A stretch of DNA of 64,000 nt. It comes from Panonychus citri (taxonomy: Eukaryota; Arthropoda; Arachnida; Trombidiformes; Tetranychidae). Below, piece after piece: positions 35,199 through 45,567 of the stretch. The translations under genes were made by a program, and so were the position numbers. The notes under the pieces were generated by a model. That model was given only the letters and a program-made list of their open reading frames with translations, was not told the DNA's origin and did no database searches. The stretch is taken from contig NW_026515543.1 of NCBI RefSeq assembly GCF_014898815.1, positions 1,798,001 to 1,862,000 on the forward strand. Reading direction: 5' to 3'. Position 1 is the first letter of the stretch; each line of letters opens with the position of its first letter.

Positions 35199-36799
35199 GC
35201 CAATATTTCAAAGTGTTCACATAATTTAATTAAATTAGATTATTATTTCTAAGGATTTGGTCGTTATTTTCATCGATGTCCAATTTATATATCTAACGTA
35301 TAAATCATGTTGATTGGGAATTGATAAATTCTATTGGTTTTATTAATCAAAATTGATTCGTTTCGAAAGGAAGAAAGATTTTTATCCAAATTATGGCGAA
35401 ACAAATTTTACCAAATCTTGTGGTTATTTATTAATTTCTCATATTCTTTTTGATTATCTTTCGGTGAAAGTAACATGATATACAATTAACTCGATGATCA
35501 GTTGAAGGATATTCTCATTTTCATCTTGTTTTATCATCTCTTTTCATCTTATTCCAACCAGATAACCATTAATCTAGTTTCCATCCCCAATTGTGGTCAA
35601 TTGGTTGTACTTTTTTATCCAGATAAAATGTCAAGTAAATGAGAGAGAAGCAGAAACAGAAACAACCATAGAATCATCATCATCTTGGTCATCTCAATCT
35701 CCATCATCATCATGGTCATCGATACCTAAGTAATCTGATTACTTGGTTATTAATCTATTTATATGATAAGAATTGCGAAGAGAAAAAAAAATCATTCTTA
35801 ATGATGAACAATATGTCATTTCTCTGGTCAACGCAGCATCTGATTAGAAATAGAACTGACCAGTTATAATCTATTTCTCCATCTTCATCATCTTCATCAT
35901 CTTTTTCTTGTTCTTATTTTTCTTCCTATTCGATAAATATTATCATCGTTCTCTCTCTCTCTCTCTCTCAAACACTTTTCATCTTCATCATTCACACAAC
36001 ACCAACCATTCATTTCTATTATTGAAACTCGCTGTTAATTCTAATTATCAATCAGCAATTTAATCACAATCAATTGATTATTGATTATCTTCCATCATGA
36101 TCACATCATTTTCCATAATTAATGTGATTCCTTTGGTAATTATTACTCTTTCCCTTTCTCTTTGCCCTCTTGTCCCGATCATCTGATTGTTTCTCATTCA
36201 ACAATTAATTTGATTGACGAACAGCCAACAATTTAACTGATATACTTTTAGATTATAATTGTAGTTAAATTGTTTCGATAAATCAAATGTAATAGAATTA
36301 TTATTGTTTTCAATATTTTCTCTTTCTTTTTTTTCTCTCTTTTTTCCCTTGTTGTTATTGTTTTTATCTCTAAACAGTATCTTAGGTTTTTCTTTGTTTA
36401 TGTTTGTTTATGTTTCTAATTACAATTGAATATTATTTTCTAATTACAGTTAATCATCAATCAAATTAACCGTGAGAAGAAAAGTTAATCTCAATAGTTA
36501 ATCAAAAGATTAAATTATCATTGGGACAAGAAAAAGATTCCATGTTTTCTGGTTACATCTTCAATCTCAACTCTTTGTGTGTTCCCTCTCATCCTTAAGT
36601 GTTTCACTTGTTAATTGTTTCCAAGTTTAATTACACAATTGTAATCATTTAATTGACACTCTTCTCTCTCTGTGTTACCATGTTAATCAGTGGAATTAAT
36701 TATTTTTTATGGTTTTCTACTCGTTATCCTCTTAATCACCTTGAATAGAAAGCGAATATAATATTTACTTGGTGATCTTTTTTTGGGTCAATTTCCACC
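35199..36799. other. Intergenic region between NARS2 and SLC35F
   Basis: No gene seen. It has (CT)n at 35950-35969 and ATC-rich simple sequence at 35660-35940. A possible 5' UTR acceptor (TTCTAATTACAG) ends near 36449 upstream of the transporter start. Confidence 0.5.
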
Positions 36800-38224
36800 A
36801 TGAAGCCTGATTTTGTTCGTATTTGGAGAACCATTTTTTTCGGACAATTTTTATCTCTTCTTCTTTGTGGTACTGCGATCACCTCACAATTACTTCAACG
36901 TAATTACAATCTCGATATTCCAACTGCTCAAAGTTTCCTTAATTATTTGATACTTTGTTTAATCTTTACAACTTGGTTAACATTTAAATCTGGTCAGTCC
37001 AATTTGTTTCAAGTAATCAAATCAAGAGGATGGAAATACTTTCTTCTCGCTGCCATGGATGTCGAGGCAAATTTCTTGGTGGTCAAGGCTTATCAATACA
37101 CTACACTGACCAGTATACAATTGTTAGACTGTTTCTCTATACCAACGGTTTTATTACTCTCTTGGCTTTGGATTAAAGTTCAATATGGAATAGTTCATAT
37201 TCTTGGTGTTTGCCTTTCCCTCATTGGAATCGGTTGTCTCATTTACTCGGATCTCGATGAAAGTACCAAAGAGACTGAGGTCAAGAATCGTTTTCTCGGT
37301 GATATGCTTTGTATTCTTGGTGCTACTCTCTATGGTATATCCAATGTAACCCAAGAATATGTTGTTAAAAGTTATTCGATTGTTGAATTTCTCGGTATGA
37401 TTGGACTCTTTGGTAGTCTAATCAGTGGAGTTCAATTGGCTATTCTTGAAAGAGATCAAGTTGAAAAACTTTTCCAACTTGATAAATACATTGAAATCTC
37501 GTTAATTCTTGGATTTGCTGCTTGTTTACTTCTATTCTACATCACAATGCCCTTGGTTCTTCAAGTTTCAAATGCTACATCAGTTAATATCTCCATGTTA
37601 TCAGCTGATTTCTATGCTCTTCTCATTGGTCTCTACTTATTCAACTATAAATTTAATTGGCTCTATTTTGTGTCTTTTGCATTGATCATCATGGGAGTGA
37701 CCATATTTAATTTGATTCCTGCTCCATCCAAAATAGATCCTATTCCAAATTTAACCAATAATCCTGAAGTCAATTCAAGAACTGCTCTATCCCCAGGCAA
37801 AGGAGGTTCAAGTGGTGGTGGTGGTGGTCAAGGTTTAAGTACAACATCATACGAAGGTGATACAACTGATTCTTCAATGGGAAAATCGAGAAACTTTTAT
37901 CCATCCAATTCAGCTAACATAATCTCCACTGGTCAAGTTAACCATGGACCCAATATAATATTACCAAACGTCCTGGAATTTACCCAAAGTCCATCTCAGT
38001 CCATTTACAATACGTTCCCTCCACCCAATCCTCCATCCTCTGGATTTTCATCTTCTCAACAGGAGAAAGCCGAAAGTGACCTTATCGCTTCCATCGAAAA
38101 AAATCAAATAAGATTCACTCACAATTATTCTGGTAATCGAAATTACAACAATCAAGAAACAAATCAACAACTTCCAACTGGAAAAATAATTTACCCTCAA
38201 CGTATTTGGGAAGATCAATGTTGA
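36800..38224 (+). CDS. Solute carrier family 35 member F1/F2-like transporter
   Basis: A 474-residue single-exon member of the drug/metabolite transporter superfamily. About ten hydrophobic segments lie between residues 8 and 306, for example 11-31, 46-62, 130-150, 233-256 and 287-306. The body resembles SLC35F1/F2/F6: FFGQFLSLLLCGTAITSQLL, DVEANFLVVKAYQYTTLTS, LLDCFSIPTVLLLSWLW and NVTQEYVVKS. The tail from about residue 310 is hydrophilic and disordered, with a Gly run and Ser/Pro/Asn-rich sequence. The start has a strong context (CCACC before ATG). Substrate is unknown; the family is poorly characterised. Its 3' end faces the phosphatase gene with a MITE between. Confidence 0.9.
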   Translation: MKPDFVRIWRTIFFGQFLSLLLCGTAITSQLLQRNYNLDIPTAQSFLNYLILCLIFTTWLTFKSGQSNLFQVIKSRGWKYFLLAAMDVEANFLVVKAYQYTTLTSIQLLDCFSIPTVLLLSWLWIKVQYGIVHILGVCLSLIGIGCLIYSDLDESTKETEVKNRFLGDMLCILGATLYGISNVTQEYVVKSYSIVEFLGMIGLFGSLISGVQLAILERDQVEKLFQLDKYIEISLILGFAACLLLFYITMPLVLQVSNATSVNISMLSADFYALLIGLYLFNYKFNWLYFVSFALIIMGVTIFNLIPAPSKIDPIPNLTNNPEVNSRTALSPGKGGSSGGGGGQGLSTTSYEGDTTDSSMGKSRNFYPSNSANIISTGQVNHGPNIILPNVLEFTQSPSQSIYNTFPPPNPPSSGFSSSQQEKAESDLIASIEKNQIRFTHNYSGNRNYNNQETNQQLPTGKIIYPQRIWEDQC

Positions 38225-38506
38225 CCCATCAACGATTAACTGAATTAATTGTTGTAAAATTTTTTGTTTTTCTATCATTTTGATGATAATTTATAAATAT
38301 GAGACAATTTTCAATACGATTAATGGTTTTTCCAGCCAAAATTTAAACTTGTACTTAATTTAAACAGATAAACTCAACTAATTGTAAAAATGATGTTAAT
38401 CAAATCATTTCAGATTTACAATTAGACTTGAAAGTATTAATAATTTAATGAATTTGCTGTTTTTTTTATACAAAATCAGTTTAAGGTTAGTGAAGTATAT
38501 TTGTTT

Positions 38507-39005
38507 ATATCGGGTGACCGAAAATGAGTGAGCATCTCAAGAATGGTAGGTCCTAGAATAAAATTTCAAACGTCATTGAAAGCGCCATCGATCAAATATA
38601 AATGATGAATTTTTTCAAAATTTTCGAAGTTCAAGTGCAACTGTGGTTCTTATTTAAAGGCCAAAATCGCGATTTTCTCTATGAGAAATTTATAATGGGA
38701 AAGTTAAAGAGCAATTTTCGTTGATTTCGGCCATGTTGGATCTCAATAACCTTACTTCAGATAATGATGAGCTTAGGTATATAAGATAATAGGTCAAAAA
38801 GAATAACTTTTGACCAAAAATTTTGAGTCCAAAGTTAACGGTTCGCTTTGTCAGGCCACTCGATTTCTCGAGAACCGTGCGTCCTAGAAAAAAAAGTCGA
38901 ACATTTTTGGACTCAGCGTCAAATTTACTCTCTTAAAATGTATAGAAACGTGGGTCCAAAACTTAAGGTTCGTGAGATGCTCACTCATTTTCGGTCACCC
39001 GATAT
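38507..39005. mobile_element. MITE-like non-autonomous DNA transposon with 33-bp inverted ends
   Basis: The left end reads ATATCGGGTGACCGAAAATG from 38507 and continues GAGTGAGCATCTCA. The exact reverse complement closes the element at 39005, giving about 33 bp of perfect inverted repeat. The interior (about 430 bp) has no reading frame and contains two TCCTAGAA copies, one near each end. The outer ATAT is its own complement, so the target duplication could be TA (Tc1/mariner-like) or ATAT. The perfect ends suggest fairly recent insertion. It is more GC-balanced than its surroundings. Confidence 0.85.
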
Positions 39006-39035
39006 GTTTCGATACAATTAACAATATGATTGCGT

Positions 39036-40525
39036 TCATTTGATTAAAACCGATTGTGTTGGTTTACAATCAGTTGAACAGGATAATTTAGCTTCCGTTT
39101 TTTCAAATAGCCTGCGGTCAAGTAACAAGGTCTCGTTGAGAAGGCAAAGTTGCTTGAGAAAACCATCATTGGGAATTATGTCCCGTTGCCGACGAATCGT
39201 TCTAACGGCTTCTTGGGCTGAATAGTTTTTCTTAATCATCAAATAGGCGAGAATCAAAGTGGCCGATCGTGAAATCCCCTGACGACAATGGACATAAACC
39301 TTACCCCCACTGGTCAACGCCGAGTCGATAAAATCAGCGGCCTCATGAAAATGATTCAACAGGAGAAAAGTGGACATGTCAAGTGCTTCAATTCCCATGA
39401 ACTTAATTCCAGAATCCCGATAAAATGATTCATTGGTATTGACCAGATTAAGCGATTTACTTTTACCACAAGCAGCATTAAGAACATGGGTTATTCCAGT
39501 CCTACGAAGTAACGAAGTACACAAAGCCGTTGTTCTGTAATCGATATAAAAATAGAAAACCAATAACTGAATTTATCGAATGTTCAAAATTCAATATCAA
39601 TTAAAAGAGAAAAACAAATTACAACGAAAAATTGATTCATTGGTACGTATTAATTTCTCTTCTAATTTCATGATTATCATGGATAAACTTGTAATTCTCT
39701 TAATTACTTCACAATGATTATCCAAAAGGATTAAAATTAAATAAACTTTGGCAATTAGCCAAAAAGAGAATGTAATTTACCAGCAATTTAAGTTGCGATT
39801 TAAACTCGAAACCTTGACTTGTCGAGTTTATTTTCATTTCTAAATTTTCAACAATTATTTAACAACGTAAACAAAAAATTCTAACCTTGGCTAATTAAAT
39901 TGTTCCACGAATAAAATCAATCAAAAAAATGCAATTAAATATCATAATCAATTGTCTCATCACAATTAAACGTAAAGGGTTAAACTTTGGTAACAATTAA
40001 AACAACTTTTTAAACTCTACAAGGTATTAATTGTTGCATAGAGTTTAAATCGTTGTATTAATTATTGGGATTAAGACGATTGATTGTTTCAAATTTGAAT
40101 TTGTATCTATGAATTTTATGAATGAATTAAATTCCCAAGTTGATTATCTAGATCACAATCAACTGAGCTAATTTTAAATCATCTTAAATTTTGACCTAGA
40201 AAACTTTTCCTAAATATTATTAGTAGTTGTTAGGATAATTAATGTTTCTTGTTTACTTGATTGAACATTTAATCTGTGTCACAAGTTAATAGTGTTAAGG
40301 AAATAGGAAATTAAGGTCGTTAATTAATGACTGTTGTTGTGACAATTTAAATTGTATTAATTGAAAGTATTTTTACCCATCTCCAAGGTAGATATTTGGA
40401 TAGACTTCATTGTAAGGGTCAATCGGAACGGTGTAATAGCCTCCGTTTGGGGCCGTTATAATGTCACTTAATTCATCGGGTGAACATGAAGGAGTATTGA
40501 CTTTCCACCAGCTGATTGTTGACAT
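39036..40525 (-). CDS. Atypical dual-specificity protein phosphatase (DUSP3/VHR-like)
   Basis: Two exons on the minus strand: 40525-40377 and 39534-39036, joined in phase 2 with an 842-bp intron; 215 residues. Exon 1 starts MSTISWWKVNTPSCSPDELS and includes YNEVYPNIYLGDG, like the N-terminal region of DUSP3/13/26/29. Exon 2 continues TTALCTSLLRRTGITHVLNA and holds the signature VHCRQGISRSATL, with nucleophile Cys133 and Arg139, general-acid candidate Asp102 and AYLMIKKNYSAQEA. These phosphatases remove phosphate from Tyr and Thr/Ser, often in MAP kinase pathways; the substrate here is unknown. No CH2/rhodanese domain is present, so it is not a typical MAP kinase phosphatase. Its stop lies 30 bp from a MITE, which must fall in its 3' UTR or cleavage region. 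Confidence 0.92.
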
Positions 40526-42232
40526 GATTTTCTGGAACAATTAAATGTAAATTACGAATCACTAGAAATAATTTAAAGTTTGTAGATGGAAAATTAAACT
40601 CAGTTGATTTGTTGGAACTTTATTTTCTTCTTTTCTTTTGGATTAGAAATTAATTCTTAAAATGATGGAGAAAAATTTTCACGACTCTTTTTAGAACTCG
40701 ATGAAAATATCAAGTGATCCTCGAATTTTTATAATCTCTTCTTAATCTCTCTCTCTCTCTCTCTCTCTCTCTTGCGATGTTCACGAACTCGAGGGAGAAA
40801 GAGAAGATAGAACTTGGAATCTTCTTTCTTTCTCTTTTTTGTTCTACTTAATTCTGCTCATGAATTTAGAATAAACTTAAATTATGATGATCGATTCATA
40901 GATTTCAAAGATAATCATCAATCTTCATGTAGATCCTATTTTCATCAAGTGAATGCAACTTATTGTAACTTAATCCTAATCCAGATTATCAATTGGATTC
41001 CAATGGATTGGATAACCGATTGACCAAAAACGAAGCAAAAAAAGTTCACTTTAAGTTTAGAACTTTATTCATTTAAAGTTCATTGAATTTCCGGAATCAT
41101 TTTTGCCCTCCTTAATTGTTGTTCATTCATCAGTATAAATTGTTGATTATCTTAAATCTAAATTTTATTTATCTATGATTAATTGATCAATACCCAAATT
41201 TAAGGGCCTCTCATGGAGCTCATTCAATTTTCGCGTTTTGATCAATGATAATTTTTTGTTTCCATTAAACTATTACAATTTAAACTCGATCAAACTGATA
41301 AACTATCATCTCAATGAATGGTTTAATTTACTGTTTATGATTAAATTAAATCTATAATATTGACTTAGGATAAATTGTCTTGAAACAATTTGAAGATTAA
41401 TCTTAATTTCAAATTATTTACCTTCCGATCTTAGTTAATTGTCTCTCAGTGTTTTCACATTTACAAGAACCAAATAATTTGAGTAATTTGAAAAATAAAA
41501 ATTCACAATTGATTTAATTTATCGGAAATGAACTTTAATTCATTTAAATTACTCAACCTTTTTAACAGATTTGCTTGATTAAATGTTAATCCGATTTGGA
41601 TGATCAGAAAACTTTTCTTACCAAAAACTCATCTCTCTCTCTCTCTCTCTCTCTAATCAAATCAACAAAAAACAACACTCAATGTCCTCTAATTTAGTTC
41701 CAACTGGTCTAACAAATAAAACATCAGTAACAGAAAACGGAACAATTGAATTTAAATCAATTCTAATTTAGCCAACAATCAACGTCAAAATTTTCATCGC
41801 TCAATTTAGTTCCTTTCAATGCCACCAGGGGTCGCGAACAAAAAGCAAATGTTTTTGTTTTTTTTTCCAACTTTTTGTTTTCTTGTCTTGGTTAATTGTT
41901 TTCATCAAAATCTTTTAATTGTTGGTTGATTTTATGAGTTTCCCATGTTTTCCTTGATTGTTTCTCAACCCCTGCTCACATAATTTTCCTAACTGTGCTA
42001 CATTTGATTAGAATATTCGTCCGAACTTTTGGATTACCTGTTGACAAGAGAAACTTTTCTTTTCCATCTTTTCCTATTTTCTTTTGGTTTTGTTTTCTTC
42101 TTCTTCTCCATCTTTATTATAATATTTGTCTGTTTGTCTTTCTTATCTTTGGTTAATCATAATTTTACCTTTTATTCTTTTCTTGTTGTGATATGATTTA
42201 GACTTGTTTCTCTCTTCTTATTCTCAACAGCC
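40526..42232. other. Divergent intergenic region (phosphatase / M6)
   Basis: About 1.7 kb between a leftward and a rightward gene, so it should hold both promoters. Contains (CT)n at 40746-40772 and 41632-41654. A 69-codon frame at 40814-41023 lacks an ATG start and is not called. The M6 ATG is preceded by CTCAACAGCC, which looks like a splice acceptor, so a non-coding 5' exon may lie upstream. Confidence 0.5.
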
Positions 42233-43162
42233 ATGAATAGATCAACTCGTATTTCATATTCTTCAATCAATAGAGCTGGAACAGTTCGCCGAGAATATTG
42301 TAATTCCTGTTGTGGTTGCCGTCCATGGTTAAGATGTAAATCTTGCCTTAAATCATGTATTCGTTTACCTTGGTCAATCATTTTGGCCATAACAATGTCT
42401 TCCACTGGTATTGGATTAATTTGCTATTCTCTAATACAATCAACCATTATCTCTGATCAATTGACGTATGACCTTTTCAATAGGAAATATATTTGGTTTA
42501 ATGATTTGGAAGTTGCTGTTATCATATTGGGTTTTGGTGTTTCCATACTTATACTGATCAATTTAATCATTGGTTGTACCACTAATACTCAAAAAAGGCC
42601 AAGATATAATTTCACCACAAATTGTTATGACAATTTATGTTCACCGGCCTCTAATTGTGTGGTTAAAACACTTTTCGTTGTCAATTATATTCTGTTGATG
42701 GTCGTAATTGCTGCCACTCTTACCTTGGGTATTTGTTTATTTGCTGCTTATACTACTTCAACCCTCTGTGCAAATACTTACCCCACCACCACCACCACCA
42801 CAATCAATAATGATACAATTGAGAGTGACGTTGATGTACAACCAAATCAGTCTTCCATTAATCAACCTCGAGATTCACTTAATTTACTTGTTTTCCAGCC
42901 GTTCATTGAGTTACCACAAAATGAGACACAATTACTTATTCTTACTGGTTCTCGTTTAAATAAATTCTGTGATGAATTGGTCCCATCAGCATTGGTTTAT
43001 GTTCAATTGTGTTTCGCTGGATTGATAATGTTAATTTCTGGCCTTCTAAATTTCATTCTAACTGTAAACACCAATTGGACCAAAATTACAACCAAAAGAA
43101 AATTTGAAGAAGTTGTTTTTCTTAATTCAGCTGAGATGGCAACTTTTGACGAGATGGATTAA
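42233..43162 (+). CDS. M6: Proteolipid protein/M6 family tetraspan membrane protein
   Basis: A 309-residue single-exon protein. The Cys-rich N-terminus (CNSCCGC, CKSCLKSC about 23-42) leads into TM1 (about 47-67), as in PLP/DM20/M6 proteins, where such Cys are acylated. TM2 is about 92-114 (WFNDLEVAVIILGFG), TM3 146-172 and TM4 251-276. TM3 ends in TSTLCANTY and the second outer loop ends LNKFCDE, matching the paired Cys positions of Drosophila M6. The cytoplasmic tail (TKRKFEEVVFLNSAEM) resembles the KFQEL tail of M6. The outer loop is longer and Thr-rich with likely N-glycosylation sites (N193, N206, N230). Known roles of the family are in myelin, neurite growth and, in flies, tricellular junctions. 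Assignment rests on remembered family features. Confidence 0.75.
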   Translation: MNRSTRISYSSINRAGTVRREYCNSCCGCRPWLRCKSCLKSCIRLPWSIILAITMSSTGIGLICYSLIQSTIISDQLTYDLFNRKYIWFNDLEVAVIILGFGVSILILINLIIGCTTNTQKRPRYNFTTNCYDNLCSPASNCVVKTLFVVNYILLMVVIAATLTLGICLFAAYTTSTLCANTYPTTTTTTINNDTIESDVDVQPNQSSINQPRDSLNLLVFQPFIELPQNETQLLILTGSRLNKFCDELVPSALVYVQLCFAGLIMLISGLLNFILTVNTNWTKITTKRKFEEVVFLNSAEMATFDEMD

Positions 43163-43810
43163 ATTTAATCATCATCATCATCATCATCATCAAAAAACAA
43201 TCAAACCGAATAACAATTCACCAATTAACCATTTTGATCAATTACATTACCATTATTATTATTATCAATTATCATTACTCAACTTTGTCACTGAAAGAGG
43301 AGAAAAGTAAAAAATTTCCATTGAAAAATTGTAACTTACAACAATTAATTGTATAAATTAAATTCTATTTAATCAAAACGAATAAAAGAAGAAAAAAAAA
43401 GTTGATTAAATTTTTTTTCTTCTATTTGAAAATCGCGCTACCAGAATTCGGACCCTCCCATTGGAGAATTGAATTAAAAGTGTAACATTAACCTGAGAGA
43501 ATCAATTGTTTATCTTTTAGATTTTTAATTATTTTGATTAGAAAATTTTGTTATTCTTTAATTAATATTGATCTTAAGGTGTTCAAGCTCACAAGAAGAT
43601 CAAATGATTACAAAATTTTCGTTGACTATCTGTTGATCTATTCTGATTTTTAATTTCTCTTCCCAACCTTAATCTTATTTTTTTCCAATCTCAACATCAT
43701 CAATTTTTGTCAATTTCTATTCTATTTTTTTTGCCTCTTTTGTCTTGTTAATTTCTATTGATTATAAATTATTTTATACCCGATAAGTGTGTTCCATTGT
43801 GTTTACCATC
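43163..43810. other. Intergenic region between M6 and AP-1 mu
   Basis: Short spacer with an (ATC)n run at 43169-43191, AATAAA at 43381-43386 (candidate M6 polyadenylation signal) and presumably the AP-1 mu promoter. No gene seen. Confidence 0.5.
43381..43386 (+). terminator. Candidate M6 polyadenylation signal
   Basis: AATAAA about 220 nt after the M6 stop codon. Confidence 0.35.
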
Positions 43811-45175
43811 ATGTCTGCTTCTGGATTATATTTTCTAGATCTCAAGGGTAAAGTGTTAATTTCACGTAACTACCGAGGAGAAATTGAAATGAATCGGATA
43901 GAGAAATTTATGTCCCTTATGATGGAAAAAGAGGAGGAAGGTTGCCTTTCACCGATAATCAAGTACAATGATGTTACTTTTATGTGGATTAAGTATAACA
44001 ATTTGTATATTGTCGCCTCAACCAAAAAAAATGCCAACATTGCCCTGGTTTTTTCCTTCTTACACAAAATTGTCTCAGTTTTGGTTGATTATCTTAAAGA
44101 ATTGGAAGAGGAAAGTATAAGAGATAATTTTGTTCTCATCTATGAGCTACTAGATGAATTTATGGATTTTGGTTATCCTCAAACAACCGATGCAAAAATT
44201 TTACAACAATATATTACCCAAGAAAGTCATAAGATGGAGGTTCAACCTCGACCACCGATGGCAGTTACTAATGCAGTTTCTTGGAGATCCGAAGGAATTA
44301 AATATCGTAAAAATGAAGTGTTTTTAGATGTCATTGAATCGGTTAATTTATTAGCCAATGCAAGTGGAAACGTTTTAAGATCAGAAATTGTTGGTTCAAT
44401 CAAGATGAGAGTCTATCTTACCGGTATGCCTGAATTGAGATTAGGATTAAATGATAAGGTTTTATTTGAAAGTACTGGTAGAGGTAATTATCATTCTCTC
44501 TCTAATTTCTTCACCCTTATTTATATCTATAAATATTATACTAATTGTCTTTTGTTTTATTCTCACTTTTGTTTTAAAGGTAAAAGTAAATCAGTGGAAT
44601 TGGAAGATGTCAAATTTCACCAATGTGTTCGTTTATCTCGATTTGAAAATGATCGAACCATTTCGTTCATTCCACCTGATGGTGAATTTGAATTAATGTC
44701 TTACCGATTGAATACCCATGTGAAACCTTTAATTTGGATTGAATCAGTAATTGAACGACATCCACATTCCCGAGTAGCTTATATGATTAAAGCAAAAAGT
44801 CAATTTAAAAGGCGATCAACTGCAAACAATGTTGAAATTGTGATCCCAGTGCCTCATGATGCCGATTCACCAAAATTTAAAACCTCCATTGGTTCCGTTA
44901 AATATGCACCAGAACAGGGTGCAATCATTTGGAGTATTAAATCGTTCCCCGGTGGTAAAGAATACCTGATGAGAGCCCACTTTGGTTTACCTTCGGTAAT
45001 TAGTGAAGAAACTGAAGGAAAACCACCGATACAAGTTAAATTTGAGATACCCTATTTTACCACCTCTGGAATTCAAGTTAGATATTTAAAGATTATTGAG
45101 AAAAGTGGTTATCAAGCCTTACCCTGGGTTCGTTATATTACACAAAATGGAGACTATCAATTGAGAACAAATTAA
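43811..45175 (+). CDS. AP1M1: AP-1 complex subunit mu (clathrin adaptor medium chain)
   Basis: Medium chain of the AP-1 clathrin adaptor, which sorts cargo at the trans-Golgi network and endosomes; the C-terminal half reads tyrosine signals. Exons 43811-44483 and 44580-45175, phase 1. The N-terminal longin domain starts MSASGLYFLDLKGKVLISRN; ELEEESIRDNFVLIYELLDE and DFGYPQTTDAKILQ follow, then the mu homology domain with AVSWRSEGIKYRKNEVFLDV and the C-terminus LPWVRYITQNGDYQLRTN. These match human AP1M1 nearly residue for residue and exclude AP-2/3/4 mu. The 96-bp intron has no stop and is a multiple of three, so the frame reads straight through; human AP1M joins TGRG to KSKSVELEDV, which fixes it as an intron. 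I start at MSASG rather than at an in-frame Met eight codons upstream. Protein about 422 residues. Confidence 0.97.
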   Translation: MSASGLYFLDLKGKVLISRNYRGEIEMNRIEKFMSLMMEKEEEGCLSPIIKYNDVTFMWIKYNNLYIVASTKKNANIALVFSFLHKIVSVLVDYLKELEEESIRDNFVLIYELLDEFMDFGYPQTTDAKILQQYITQESHKMEVQPRPPMAVTNAVSWRSEGIKYRKNEVFLDVIESVNLLANASGNVLRSEIVGSIKMRVYLTGMPELRLGLNDKVLFESTGRGNYHSLSNFFTLIYIYKYYTNCLLFYSHFCFKGKSKSVELEDVKFHQCVRLSRFENDRTISFIPPDGEFELMSYRLNTHVKPLIWIESVIERHPHSRVAYMIKAKSQFKRRSTANNVEIVIPVPHDADSPKFKTSIGSVKYAPEQGAIIWSIKSFPGGKEYLMRAHFGLPSVISEETEGKPPIQVKFEIPYFTTSGIQVRYLKIIEKSGYQALPWVRYITQNGDYQLRTN

Positions 45176-45567
45176 TTATTATTAACAAGAGTAACATTTA
45201 AACAATCAAACGAAAAAAAAAATTGAAAAGAAAAACCAACCAACCAACAAACAAATTAACAACAATTGTACCACTGACTCTTTATTGCAATTTATCGACA
45301 TTTATTAACATGAATTAAAAAAACCATAATCTTTAAAAAAAACATCTTAAAAATCCTCTTTCAATCAAATTAATTCCTTCAACAATTAGATTGTTCAATT
45401 AATCGAAAAAAATTTCGAATTTAAAGCGAGACATCTATCGGTTTTTTCTCAAACTAACATGTGTGATTCTTTTGATTTGTTTACCGCTTTCAGTTTGATT
45501 CTCCTTTTGTTATTGTTAATTGTTTCTCTTTTTTTATTCTTCAATTGTGAGAATTGATCTTATTAAA
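45176..45567. other. Short intergenic spacer AP-1 mu / ANAPC4
   Basis: About 390 bp of AT-rich DNA between two plus-strand genes; it should hold the ANAPC4 promoter. No additional gene is visible. Confidence 0.5.

Noticed and set aside
40814..41023. 69-codon frame with a signal-peptide-like start
   Set aside because: It begins with TTG, has no upstream ATG, and lies in a divergent promoter region.
42172..42405. Minus-strand frame opposite the M6 start
   Set aside because: Shadow of the Cys-rich M6 N-terminus; the plus strand has the membrane segments and family Cys pattern.
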